DNA from: Anadara kagoshimensis
Lineage: Eukaryota; Mollusca; Bivalvia; Arcoida; Arcidae
Length of the DNA: 64,000 nucleotides
Direction of reading: 5' to 3'
Assembly (NCBI GenBank): GCA_021292105.1
Contig: CM037857.1
Coordinates: 29,560,371-29,624,370 of the forward strand
Below the pieces are notes generated by a model, which saw only the letters and a list, made by a program, of their open reading frames with translations, did not search any database and was not told the DNA's origin. This document shows positions 44,531 through 55,760 of this stretch, one piece after another (within the stretch, counting starts at the first letter, position 1; every line of letters begins with the position of its first letter). A program made the position numbers and the translations under genes.

Positions 44531-45240
44531 AATACCATAATCAAATCCCTTTTAATAACAAGTATTAACAAGAATATAATTGACGCAGAAATAATATTTA
44601 CCATACATATATTTATAGGTAAACCATTGACCTGTCTGCTTGACCTTTAATTTGCATATTTATCACGGATCAGTATATTTATGTATAGGGAACTCGAATG
44701 TTTGTTTCTTCTACCGGTACATAATGTGAACACCAATTAAGTCCCTTGTGTATACACTAGTTTTATAATCACCTGGTAATCCTAACACTACCCCTGTATT
44801 AGGTGGACCCTCCTATATGAATATTCCTAATGAAAGGTCAAATGGACAGGTCAATGTTGTTTGCCTATGTACATGTACCTGAAGATTCATGGTGAAATCT
44901 GAAATGAAAAGGCTAATCCATTTCAATGTATACAGAAGTTTTTAACAAAAGTTTTTAACAATTTGATTTCTGGTTCATTTTCTCTTGAGAGATCACCTGG
45001 TTGCAAGACAACTCTCTCAAGAGGGAACTACTGTTTACCAATATGTTAGCTTTTAGTTTCCCAAGTTCTGCTCTCATATAAGAAAATTGAGAAAATAAAA
45101 TTTAAAATGCTATTAAATACACACAAAATGTATCTTTCATATATGGTTACCCTCATGAAGAAAGTTGAATTTTGATGCTAATTTTTGTTGTAAGGAAAAT
45201 TCAGAATGAATTAACATTTTTGCAGAAATATTCAGAGAAA
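44531..45240. other. No gene; small inverted repeat at 44982-45023
   Basis: CTCTTGAGAGA (44982-44992) and TCTCTCAAGAG (45013-45023) form an 11 bp stem. Confidence 0.5.
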
Positions 45241-45560
45241 ATTCTAAAAATTTTGTTTCATCGGAAATTCTTATGACAAAAATTATTGGGGAATTTCAGA
45301 CCTTTACAGCAAACATTATTGGGGAATTTGTCAGACCCTTATGACAAAAATTACATGTCTTAGGGAATGTCAGACTTACTAACTTACAAAATAACTTTTA
45401 ATGAGGAATGTCAGACCTTTATGACAAATGATATTGGGGAATTTTATCAGACCCTTATGCCAAACTTTATTGGGGATAGCATACCATTATGAAAAAAATC
45501 CCTGTGAATGTAAGACCTTTATCACAAAAAATTATTAGGGATTGACAGACCTATAAATAT
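45240..45560. repeat. Degenerate tandem repeat (~35-45 bp unit)
   Basis: Repeated TTATTGGGGAATTT...CAGACC(C)TTATGACAAA, about seven imperfect copies. Confidence 0.8.
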
Positions 45561-45702
45561 ATATGCAGTATTTATGTCAACCTCTTGAATACCTGTGAGA
45601 CTTGTGAAAAGTGTTAATTAACACCTGGACATCACATTTAGTATCAAAATACAGTATGTAGATAACTAAGGATGATAGACACTAACTGGGTGTGATTGTA
45701 AT

Positions 45703-45905
45703 TTTTATGGGTGGTACTGTCACTGGCTTTCAAAAGCAATGGTTGTGTGCTCGAACCACACACAGGACTTAGAAATTTTCTGAGATGATTTTCATTTCTT
45801 GCCCATACTATAGCTGTAAAAAACTTGTTACTCAGAATTTTTTCAAATGAGACTCAAAACTGAGGTCCCGTGTGACGTGTCTCGTTGTATGCTAAAGAGA
45901 CCTCT
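45703..45905 (+). mobile_element. tRNA-derived SINE, family 2
   Basis: GGTGGTACTGTCACTGGCTT then GTGTGCTCGAACCACAC (box B-like) and TTTTCTGAGATGATTTTCAT. Same family as 53338-53600. Confidence 0.78.
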
Positions 45906-45914
45906 CCACTCAAT

Positions 45915-46195
45915 CGTCCCAGAACTGACTATTTCTCAATAAAAGCGAAAAAATCTTGTCCCCAGAACTGACTATTTCTCAATAAAAGCGAAAAAATCTT
46001 GTCCCCAGAACTGACTATTTCTCAATAAAAGCGAAAAAAAACTTGGCCCCAGAACTGACTATTTCTCAATAAAAGCGAAAAAATCTTGGCTGGAGTGTAA
46101 AACATCAAACTCTACCCCACCATCCCAGAACTGACCACTTTGATGTTAGTGAAAGAATCTTGGCTGGAGTGTAAAACACCAAACTCTACTCTACT
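45915..46195 (+). repeat. Tandemly repeated SINE 3' segment (family 4)
   Basis: CCCAGAACTGACTATTTCTC, AATAAAAGCGAAAAAATCTT recur with a ~46-49 bp period at about 45917, 45961, 46005 and 46049, then a family-4 SINE end (CTTGGCTGGAGTGTAAAACA) appears twice. It looks like amplification inside a SINE copy. Confidence 0.85.
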
Positions 46196-46480
46196 CTATT
46201 TATAACTATCATGTATCTATTTTGTGTTTCAGAATAACATTTCCATTGTAAATTACCAAAGTATATGGATTCTAAATTTACTACTAGATAGACAGTTGAT
46301 AGTGTAAGTACTTACATGTATTACTATATATATCTTAATTAAAAACTCATTATTTACTGTTAAGAGGCAATATGGTAAATTACTTGGATTTCAGTCAGGA
46401 GAAATCCATGTTTGAACATGTAAGAAGTGCTGCATGTGTGTAAAATTTAGACTGTAAACACGTATAGAATGCAGTGATAC
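46196..46480. other. Unassigned; exon-like segment at 46233-46307
   Basis: TTTTGTGTTTCAG (acceptor-like) at 46232 and GTAAGTAC (donor-like) at ~46308 bound ~75 nt open in one frame (NNISIVNYQSIWILNLLLDR...). There is no homology I recognise and the pairing may be chance. Confidence 0.2.
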
Positions 46481-46596
46481 CTTGATTTATTGACCATCAT
46501 TTATTTGATAAGTCAAATTTTTAGCACTGAAAGGGGCTTTGTAATAAATTTGGAAAGGCATTCTGCTTAATTTGGGTTCCAATCACATTTAGTTTA
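46480..46596. repeat. Degenerate ~110 bp tandem repeat, left part
   Basis: Continues at 47397-47840 after removal of the inserted TIR element: GGGTTCCAATCACA is followed in other copies by the sequence found at 47399. Confidence 0.7.
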
Positions 46597-47396
46597 CTGT
46601 AAATCAGGAATTTAATGCGTCATGAAATTAATGCGAATTGTCGATTTTGCTGTGAAATGCGTATTTAAATTAATGCGGTTTTTTTTTTTTTTTTTTTTTT
46701 TTGAAATTCCAAAAAATACTTTTGCAATCTGTTATCTTGAAAAAATAACAAAAAATGTTGAATTATTGTCTTATGACTTGTTTATTATTCCATAAACATG
46801 TAATAATCATACACTTTCTGGTAGATACTACCGTTGTATTTATAAAAATAAACAGGGTATATAGCTTTCAAAGGGTACCGACGGTAAATGTTGATGCGAC
46901 TATTACAGGTTTTTAATCATTAAAAAGAGTGGTTTCTGATTGTCAAAACAAAGAAACAGTCTTTTTAATGATTGTCAAAACAAAGAAACACATAGTAGTT
47001 TGTTTAGAAACAAACAGTACTACAAGCATTATGCTTGGGTTGGAGTAGAATCGGCACCACAAAGAAATTCGTTTGGTGCATAAAAAGAATGTCCCGTTTC
47101 ACTGTAAATCATTGTGTTTCAAACATGGCAATGTGGAAGTTTGTGACAAAAAAAGTCTCAAAAGAGGCTAAATTTTTGACATTTTTAAGAGATTACCGGT
47201 AATAATACTTTACACCATAACCATGGAGAATTATCGTTAACTAACAGAGGAAAGGGGTTCTAATTAATGAACCACGATTACAACTTCCGGTTCAAGGCAG
47301 AATCGGAAAATTAATGCGACAAGAAATTAATGCGATGAAATGGGCCTCGCTTTTTTCGCATTAATTTCTTGCTCGCATTATTTTCTTGATTTACAG
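46597..47396. mobile_element. 800 bp TA-flanked TIR element (CTGTAAATCA)
   Basis: The left end CTGTAAATCAGGAATTTAAT and right end (reverse complement CTGTAAATCAAGAAAATAAT) match, with TA on each side. AATTAATGCG motifs recur near both ends. A T homopolymer sits at 46679-46702. No transposase is seen; Tc1/mariner-type non-autonomous element. Confidence 0.85.
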
Positions 47397-47840
47397 TATT
47401 TACTAGCCAGCATTTTAGCATCAAATTGTGTGGTCGTAAATTGGGACCTAATTTTTGGTCATAATTTGGTTCAAGTCACAAAGTCTATTTAAGGCCACCA
47501 TTCAGCATCAAATTTTAGCATTAAAATGGGTTTGGTATTAAATTAGGGATTTTAGCTGTTTAATTTTGGGCCGTAATTTGGTTCAAGTCATAGTCTATTT
47601 TCAGGCCACCATTTTAGTATCAAAAAGGGTTTGGGTCTAAATTGGGACCATCAACTTGTTTAATTTTAGGCAGTAAATGGGTTATAATCATTCACTTGTA
47701 TTTACTACCAACATTATAGCATCATATTGGGTTCAGTCATAAATTGGGGGATGTCAGTCTTGCAGCTCAATTTTGGACCTTAAATGGGTTCCAATCACAA
47801 AGTCTATCTATTGATCACTATTAGCATTATGGTAAAAGTG
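47397..47840. repeat. Degenerate ~110 bp tandem repeat, right part
   Basis: About four copies with (A)GCATCAAATT, AAATTGGGACC, TTAATTTTGG, GGGTTCAAGTCA-like blocks in the same order. Confidence 0.78.
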
Positions 47841-48290
47841 GTTTGTTACACTAGAATGGAGTGGAGTAATGTGTAAACACCATTACTCAATTTACTCCAC
47901 TTCTAAAGTTTAAATTCCACTTGTTAAGAACCTGATGTGAGGAACATTGCTGAGTTACCGAAGGTTGGTGGTTTCCATGAGGCACTCAGGGATTTCCCTA
48001 AAATTTGTAGCAGGAGGTAGATTTACTAATCCAACAGTCCAGGGACAAAGGGTGCTCCTAGGCCAAAAACGTTTTCAGGTCTTCTGAAGGCAATTTTATG
48101 AATTCTAACCGACCAATTTAGAGCCTTATGTGCCCCAGGCACGAAGAGGACTAAGTAAAATAAGTAAGTAATTTGGAGTTTTAGGCAAACAGACCTGCCC
48201 GTGTCCGCCTTTTAAGGAAAACGCTGGGCACTCTGGTTTTCTGTTTGTTGTGTAAACTGTAATACATACTATATTTAAGATATACATTTC
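47841..48290. other. Degenerate SINE-like sequence, no gene
   Basis: 47868-47920 (GAGTGGAGTAATGTGTAAAC, CACCATTACTCAATTTACTC) and 47985-48020 share blocks with SINE tails elsewhere in the window. Confidence 0.45.
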
Positions 48291-50030
48291 AATCCCTTGT
48301 CTTTCAAAAAAGAGGGGGATATTAAATTTGAGTTTCTGTCCGTCTGTCTGAAATTATTGTCTGTACGAATTTTCAAAAACTATGAAGCACTATTTCATGA
48401 AACTTGCTGCAAAGCTTCTACATTGATAGGAGATGGGAAGTTTGTTAATTTGAGTTGGTTTGTTCATTTTCTTGGGAGTTAGTGCCCTTTGAACATAATT
48501 TAAGTGCAGATCACATGAAAGGACTTGCTGGCAGGGATCCTAATTCACTGAATTTACTTGTTTTGAATTAAATTTGTGTGTAAATGATTTGCTTAGAAAC
48601 GGTGTATACATCATCACAATCACAAAGCAAAGTAAAAACTCTGAAACTGACAAACCAGGTTTAACATGTGAACTTCCACCAGGGAAATGAAATCAGGTGC
48701 TCCCAAAAAGTAGGTGCATTCTATTTACTTACTACACCCTTTACTTGTGTAATTAAAATTGGGACTGAAAGGAACATGAAACTTTAGATGTAAAATGTAT
48801 CGAGAGTAATCCTGGACACAGCGACACCACGTGACATCTATCAACAATATTGTGATGACAGCCATAAACTTTTTGATGGCTTTAATTATCTTCATACAGA
48901 TTTAACTAATAAATAACATTTTCTAGTTTTAGTATTTTAAATATTTTGAAAATCATGTGTAACAAATTTAGTTGGTGTTCATATGTCCAGGTGAGCAATG
49001 CATGCCCATTTTGAGGGCCTTTTATTAAAATTCATTAATGAAAGTTAATGATGTTTTAAATATGATTTATTCAGAAGTGAATTTTGTAAATTAAAGTTTC
49101 ATTTAAAAAGTATATTGACAAGAATAAAAACCATTAAAATTGAGATTTATAGCAATTTATTTCAGACAAAAAATATTAATCTAATCTTTAACAAAAACAT
49201 ATTTTAAACTATTTAAATATGAAATTGAAATTTGATGTTAAATGTAAAAGGCTGTGTACTTATCTTACATGCTTAAACCAAAGACATAAAGGGGGCTATT
49301 AAAGCAGAAAAAAGAAAACTATGACCTGAAATTTGAAAATATTGGTGATTGTATTTATGTATTTAAAGTTGCATCAATGTTCAAGTTTTGGCTACAATGA
49401 CAAATTGATTTCATTTAGCTCAAGGGTTGAACTATTCACACAAGTTTATGTGCCATGCAGGTTTTTGCAGGTGTTTCTTGGACATTTTGTACTCATGTGA
49501 ACTTATGGTGACTTGGGTTAAGATACACTGGCCTTAATTCACTGTCCCAAAATGTCACAAATTTACAGCACAAATCACATAGTCAATGGAGGGGATGGGG
49601 ACTTATTGCGGGGGGTCTAACTAAAGCAAATTTGGGACTGAAATTGGGCCCTTTTCTCAATGCAATATAGTATGTTTTTTCCTAGTTTATAACAGTAATA
49701 TTCATAATTTATTTGTACGTTGTGCTAACATAAAAATGGTATGTTTTCCAAACCTTCATCTCTCAAAGACACACAGCTACACAATGCTGTAAATAAATCT
49801 AAAGACAAATAGATTTCTAATTTGCAATTAATTATATATATTTTATGACCAGTAAAAGTCTGAAAGTAATATTTTTACCTCTTGTTGAATTTTCCCAAAA
49901 GGGATCAAAGAGCTACTTATTTTTACAATTCCAAGGGCCCTGGCCTCATTCCCAAAAAGGGGTTAAAGACCCCTGAATTGGCTCAGCTCAGTTGTCAAAA
50001 CCACCAGCCTACTTATCAACTGATCACCAT
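48290..50030. other. No supported gene
   Basis: 48330-48480 (TTTCTGTCCGTCTGTCTG, TTTCATGAAACTTGC) resembles the 5' portion of dispersed mollusc repeats. 48725-48860 has weak similarity to 39350-39470. The rest is AT-rich and unassigned. Confidence 0.4.
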
Positions 50031-50034
50031 GTCT

Positions 50035-50225
50035 TTCACCGCTTAGGTTGGAATGTCACCTATGGCAGATCTTAGTGTGAAAAAGTTTGTCAGTTTGCTT
50101 GCCAAAGATTCATATTGGCAAGTTTAAAGTTTCTCAAGTTTCCTCCACCATCCCAGAACTGATTGCCTTGATAAAATTAAAGAATCTTAACTGGAGTTTA
50201 AAACACTACAACTCCACTCCACTCA
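50035..50225 (+). mobile_element. SINE, family 4
   Basis: GTGAAAAAGTTTGTCAGTTT, TTTCCTCCACCATCCCAGAA, AAAGAATCTTAACTGGAGTT, AAAACACT and an ACTCCACTCCACTC tail, as in 63055-63235. Confidence 0.75.
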
Positions 50226-50424
50226 ATCAGAGTCAGCAGGTAAAGAAAGGCACACAGGACAAAGCCTTTTACATAACATTATAAGTTGCCAACTTTCACT
50301 ACCAGAAATGGCAACATTGCTGTTGGAAACAAAAATTTGTCAGTTTTCAAGGCCTAAAAAAACACCAAATAATTGTGTGTATCATGTCCCCCCTCCCCTC
50401 TCCCCCTGTTGATTTCTTAAAGTA

Positions 50425-50500
50425 TAGTTGGCAATGTCCCGATTTAAGTGAAATATCCTTGAATGGGATGTTAAACACCATTGCTCAACTCTAAACTCAA
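50425..50500 (+). mobile_element. SINE 3' fragment, family 1
   Basis: GTGAAATATCCTTGAATGGG and GTTAAACACCATTGCTCAAC match the family-1 3' end. Confidence 0.7.
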
Positions 50501-50784
50501 TTTTGCTGTTTGCTACGGGTACTAGTTGCCATTCCAGATTTTCAACTTTTCCCAATTTACAAACAACCAAACCAGCTACATACATATCAATTGTACATGG
50601 ATTTGTATCACTTTTACTGGTTTTCCTTTATTTTGCAGTTCTAAAATGTATATTGTTGCTTAAAAAAGGATAAAAAATTGGGTTGAAATCTCAAAACACA
50701 AGAGAGATCTTTAGATGTCTGATGGCATCGTTATTTCAGGAGAATTTATTTGACATTGAAAGCCATATTATTTAGACTACACTA

Positions 50785-50987
50785 CAGACCTGTCAAAAGT
50801 TTTACACTTATCTTACGGATTGGTGCCGAATTGGCCACTCATCTCTATCCCTTGTTTCCTATATTTGGCAGCTGTTATCTATCTCTCAGCAGCTTTTTGG
50901 TCACTAGATCTCTGTATCTTGACCACTTGGCAGCTGAGCTTAAACCCCTTTTTTCAGTAACTGAGTGTTAAACTTTGGAAAGGTCTG
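50785..50987. mobile_element. TA-flanked MITE, CAGACCTGTC family
   Basis: 203 bp, ends CAGACCTGTCAAAAGTTTTA and (inverted) CAGACCTTTCCAAAGTTTAA with TA on both sides. Confidence 0.87.
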
Positions 50988-51262
50988 TACAGTATATTGA
51001 CTTTGTATTTAGTTGATATTTAGTTGAAATGAGTTCTTTTATTTAAAACTATCAGATTGACAGTATTAGATTAATCTCTGAGAGTTCCATTAAAGTTTTA
51101 AGATATCAGTCGCCATTTTTATAATTCCAAATGAAATAGAAAATATAGATTTTCTATCCTGGTAAAGAAATGAAAATGATGTTAGAAAAAATGTACATGT
51201 ATTGAGTTTCAATGTAAGCAATTTTCATTTTAGATTTGTAAGTTTTTTCTCAGAATTATCTA

Positions 51263-51330
51263 TAGGTTTCCACAAAGTTAAAATTATTAGTAGCCAAATT
51301 TTCGAAATTTGTAAAAATAAAGTACTTTTT
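51263..51330. mobile_element. MITE fragment, GTTTCCA family
   Basis: AGGTTTCCACAAAGTTAAAA then ATTAGTAGCCAAATTTTCG, as in the first 70 bp of 27916-28083. Confidence 0.75.
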
Positions 51331-51439
51331 AAACAAACTCAGTGTTAAATATACAGGTGATCTTTTATAGTGGTGGTTACTAAAGCAGGTGTTACTTTAT
51401 AGATAGGTGGTATAGACTGTATATAGTCTATGATCTATA

Positions 51440-51618
51440 CAGTCCAACCTGCCTTAAAGGCCACCTCTATATAAGGGTCACCTGCTTATAAAGGCCAGTA
51501 AAATTGTATCCCAACTGTTCTCTATTCCTTTTATTTGAACCTATATATAAAGGCCACCTGCCCATAAAGGCCACTTTTACTGGTTTCCTTGGATGGCCTT
51601 TATAGACAGGTTTTACTT
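51440..51618. mobile_element. Palindromic TA-flanked MITE (CAGTCCAACCTG)
   Basis: Close relative of 24989-25168: CAGTCCAACCTGCCTTAAAG, AAAGGCCACCTGCCCATAAA. The right end is eroded. Confidence 0.87.
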
Positions 51619-51811
51619 TACAGACAGGTGATGTATATAAAGAGGTGGTAACTATAGCAGGTGTTACTGTAACAATCTTTTATTGGTTGATTTCTAACAT
51701 TATCTAAATGTTTATTTGCCTTTCAGCTTATAATAATGATAATTTATGTACATGTAATTGTTTTGCTGTAGTGTACCTGAAAGTATCACAAAAAATTCAA
51801 AATTCTTAACG

Positions 51812-51901
51812 ATTACAGTTATGTCACATTGCAGATAAGTACACCAGCACTGTTCTAAGTCAGTGCTCGTACACTTATCTGCAATGCGACATAACTGTAA
51901 T
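51812..51901. repeat. 90 bp hairpin, 41 bp arms with 8 nt loop
   Basis: ATTACAGTTATGTC...AGCACTG (51812-51852) pairs with 51861-51901, with about five mismatches in 41. It could be a minimal MITE; a pre-miRNA-like fold is geometrically possible but unsupported. Confidence 0.85.
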
Positions 51902-52331
51902 TATGATGTGTCCATAAGTTTGACCTAGTTTTTTAAAAGAAACACTTGCACAAATTCACACAACACATGAGCTTGTGTCCATTTTCAGAGCAAAACTGTC
52001 AAAAATTATGAGCATTGCTAGAGTTTTGTAAAATAACATTCATCAAACTGACCTGTATCATCTTCTGGGTCTTTTTTTAAAGGTCACTATAGGGTCAATG
52101 ATACAGTCCACACTCTTTGACCTAATATGAAAATATGTACCTTTATCATAATTGACCTCAGACAGACAGACAAACATAATTCTGTATAACATTGACAGAC
52201 ATTGTGATTTATAAGCCTAAAAATAATTTCTGTGTTTTTTGTAACATCACAAAAACTGTAACAGGTAAATAGGTCAACACAATGTTTACCAATGCATGTC
52301 AATAAGAAGGGTAAGACTTAAATCCTAGGGA

Positions 52332-52686
52332 GGCTGTGGTGGCCTAATGGATAAGATCAGTCCACAAATCCAGGGTCTGTCACCGCTGTGAGTTCGAGTC
52401 CCACTCCGACCACATGTGGGTAAGTGAATTTTTCTTGCTGTTGACCTTTACTGGTTCACCTGGTATCAGTATAATGTTACTGCAGGAGTGATACGCTTGT
52501 CTGGCATACTGACTCTGTGAGTTAGCGCTTAAAGTCACCCTGAGTGCGCGATAGTACAAGGCAGACCATAAAACACACTTGCACTTCACATGCATACACA
52601 AACTTGCATAGAGAAATGTAGTTCTCGTCACAAATAGCTAAAAAAATTGATGATGCCACATTAAGCAATATTCAACCAACCAACCA
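52332..52686 (+). mobile_element. tRNA-derived SINE, family 3, with target duplication
   Basis: Head GTGGCCTAATGGATAAG (box A) and GTGAGTTCGAGTCCC (box B), a ~280 bp body, and a CCAACCAACCAA tail. Flanked by ACTTAAATCCTAGGGA (52316-52331) and ACTTAAGTCCTTGGGA (52687-52702), a 16 bp target duplication with two differences. Confidence 0.88.
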
Positions 52687-52847
52687 ACTTAAGTCCTTGG
52701 GATTAAGATTAGCAGAGACCAAGTAGCCCATGGCTCCAAAATAGAAGCCTAGGCCCTTAAATTTCACCCATTTAAGCTATTTAGTACTATTACAACTTCT
52801 TTTCTTAATTGAACTTAGCCCCAACTCAAACATAGTTAAGCTTCATC

Positions 52848-52995
52848 TTTGAGTGGGTATTGTTGTTTAACACTCCAGTCAAGAGTTTCACTTATATTGA
52901 GACATTCGGTTCATAGATGAGTTCCTGAGGAGGAAACCACCAACCCTCAGCGAGGGAACTGAAAACTTTCTCCCACCAAGATCTGCTCTAGTTGG
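52848..52995 (-). mobile_element. SINE, family 4
   Basis: TTTAACACTCCAGTCAAGAG, TCACTTATATTGAGACATTC and GGAGGAAACCACCAACCCTC are in the same order as in other minus-strand copies. The head end is GGATTCGAAAC at 52995. Confidence 0.75.
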
Positions 52996-53009
52996 ATTCG
53001 AAACTATGG

Positions 53010-53170
53010 TGCCACCTATATAAAAGGGCCACCTGCCTATAAAAGCCAGTAGAATTGGATCCCAATTGTTCTTTATTCATATTGTCAGAACCTGTATATA
53101 AAAGCCACCTGCCCATAAAGGCCACTTCTACTTGTTCCCTTGGGTGGCCTTTATAGACAGGTTTGACAAA
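53010..53170. mobile_element. Palindromic MITE fragment (GGCCACCTG family)
   Basis: GCCACCTATATAAAAGGGCC to GGGTGGCCTTTATAGACAGG; the left terminus is lost. Confidence 0.8.
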
Positions 53171-53337
53171 GTATTTCGTCACTCTCCAAGTTATGGGGTT
53201 TATTTGGTTTAATTTGTTTCTGTATTGAAAATTTACACTTAAAATCACTCTTACTGTACATTATAGCACTCTTAACTACTTAGAATGACACACACATAAA
53301 ACATGTACATCTGACTAACACATGTTATACACACATA

Positions 53338-53600
53338 TGGGTCGACATGGCAGAGTGGTACTGTCACTGGCTTTCGAAGTCAATGGTTGTGGGTTCCAAC
53401 CTCACTCGGCACTTGGAAATTTTCTAAGATGATTTTCATCTCCTGCCTTTATTAGAGCTGTAAAAAGATTGTTAATCAGTAGTCTTTCGGGTGAGACTCA
53501 AAACCAAGGTCCTGTGTCGCTTAAGACACCTCTGTAAGAGTTTAAAAAAGACTAGGCCACCTGTAGCGCTACAGAGGACACAATTAGAAGCAATTGAAAC
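53338..53600 (+). mobile_element. tRNA-derived SINE, family 2
   Basis: GACATGGCAGAGTGGTACTG (box A), GTGGGTTCCAACCTC (box B), TTTCTAAGATGATTTTCATC and GGTGAGACTCAAAACCAAGG. Better preserved than 45703-45905. Confidence 0.83.
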
Positions 53601-53952
53601 AGGATCAGCTACATAAACCAATATCTCTTTTCAATCTGACTTTAATTAATAAAAATGATTGTTTTCATATATGTATATATATGTAAAAATGTCCATCTTT
53701 CCCTGGGGGATTTTTACCCTACATTCAATGATGGAAACACAAAATTATTATTCTGTTAAAACTTTTTGTAAAATAGCAGTTTTTACAGCAAACAAATGCT
53801 GGCTACAGGAAATTTTTCTCAATAAATAAAACTAGATGTATACATTTGTAGAGCTTCAACGATACATTTAATGCATAAAATACAATATGTATCATATTTG
53901 CTTCACAATATGATATGTATCGTGATACACTATACATTTATTGCCTTTTAGT

Positions 53953-54059
53953 GAGGGAGATATAAACATTTGTTCACCCGCAACATGTCATGTTTTTCGA
54001 GGACCAAGCCCAAAGGAAATGTGACTCGTAAAGGGTGAACAAATGTTCATATCTCCCTC
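53953..54059. repeat. Inverted repeat, 27 bp arms with one mismatch
   Basis: GAGGGAGATATAAACATTTG and seven more bases (53953-53979) are mirrored at 54033-54059. Probably a ~107 bp MITE. Confidence 0.88.
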
Positions 54060-55140
54060 AAACAAAGACAGAAAGAAAGAATTTTTTTTTTTTAAAAAGA
54101 CAGCCTGGAAGGTTAAAACATCAGTAGTTTCATTGATTTTTTTTCCTATCGGAACTCATTGGAGGCAAACGCTAGAAAGTTGTGACCGATTTTCCATCAA
54201 TGATGTCATTATATCATTGTGATGTCATAGTGTGTTCCGAAGGGGTGGGATATGATGTTTTCAGAGGGATACACAATGTTTTTTCCACCTTGATCACATG
54301 ATCCAACAATCCAATCAAATTACAGATCATATTGTATTTTTCTAATGAGGTATGATAAATTCACTTCTACAAAGGAAACAACTGGCGAAACTGAAAGGGA
54401 TATTCAACTTAAAATTTAAGGTTTGCTTCATAAATTACTAGTACATTTAGCCACTCTAATTTCAGCCGAAACAGGACAATATTTTGTACTTCAATGTTGT
54501 TTGGATGCCCCTAAAGTTGGATCTCTTCACTTTGAGCCATGTTGTCGATGTTTCCATTTACCTAAACTCAGCATACAATTAAACTTCAGAGTAAAAAACA
54601 AATGGTAAATTTATGGTTAGTGTTCTGTGAAGTGACTTTGTTATAGTGTGAGCTAAATGTCTTAAAATTAATGTGATATGCTGTCAAATCATTTATGGCC
54701 GCTGCCCTAAAAATTTGTCCATACCGGTAATTGGTAGGCAGTAATTATTCCTGAAATCCAAGTCTGATAATTCATTTTCTATTACATAATTTGTTGGGAG
54801 CAATCTGGTCTTTAAAAAATGTACATTGGAAAGAAAATCATATTTAATGATATTTAATCATATTTAATCATTTTTAATTTTCAATTTGTGTATTTGATCT
54901 AAACCCACTATGAAATCAATACTCATTTATGGCTATTGAGTCTGTGTTCCGTTTTGCCGCTTTTAAAAGCGTATCTCTGGAAAATAATTACTCCATGTGA
55001 ATAAGTCTAGAAACTGATATGGTTGATGCATTTGTCTTTAAGGCAAAAACAAAATTCTGCCATCAAACAAATGATTTATTTTCAGTTTAGTTTCATAATT
55101 TTGTTTTACGTGTACTAGATCTGTGATCTATGACCTAAAA
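54060..55140. other. No recognised feature
   Basis: AT-rich; 54423-54608 is open in one frame but resembles no protein I know. Confidence 0.4.
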
Positions 55141-55302
55141 TACTGTTTCCATTCCTGATAGACAAAATTGCCATTGGCAACTATAATTTCTGAGAAATTC
55201 TTTTCAAAAGCAACCAATTTTAGCAAATGAAAAAAAAAATATATAGGAATATATTTTCACAAATTTGGCTACAAATGTTTTTAAAATTATGGAAACCTAA
55301 AA
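55141..55302. mobile_element. MITE, GTTTCCA family (minus orientation)
   Basis: CTGTTTCCATTCCTGATAG to TATGGAAACCTA; matches the reverse complement of 62413-62582 with divergence. Confidence 0.78.
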
Positions 55303-55426
55303 TGGTCCAGCTAAATTATTTAACCTTTTCTATTACTGGAGATATCTCGATATAAGTTAAATTAATATCTTGATTCATATTGATGTAAAATTTTATTTCA
55401 CTTTTATTTAAAAAATTTGGTTAAGT

Positions 55427-55760
55427 TGAGTTGAGTAATGGTGTGTAACGTCCCAGTCAAGAATATTTCATTTATAAAGAGACGTAGCCAGCAATAGGCA
55501 AAGGTGCAGAAATTTTGCCTGTGTGTTGCGCTGATGGCATTATACAGTCATTTTCTTTATCGTCCCAAGCCTATTATGACACGGACCTTGTTTATTTTAA
55601 GTTCCCATTTAAAAAAACCGTGACTTTCATTTTGTAATGTCAAGTGCTTGGCGAAAGAATAGTCACTACCCACTTTCAAGTCTTGGGTCAGACCTTGTCA
55701 AACCCATGACCTCCCACTAAGGGAGTGAGCACTCTACCAACTTAGCCACTGCAGTGGCAA
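55427..55760 (-). mobile_element. tRNA-derived SINE, family 1 (near full length)
   Basis: Minus-strand copy: head GCAGTGGCTAAGTTGGTAGA at 55760, box B region around 55705, body through 55620, and a CTCAACTCAACTTAAC tail at 55427. Confidence 0.88.
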
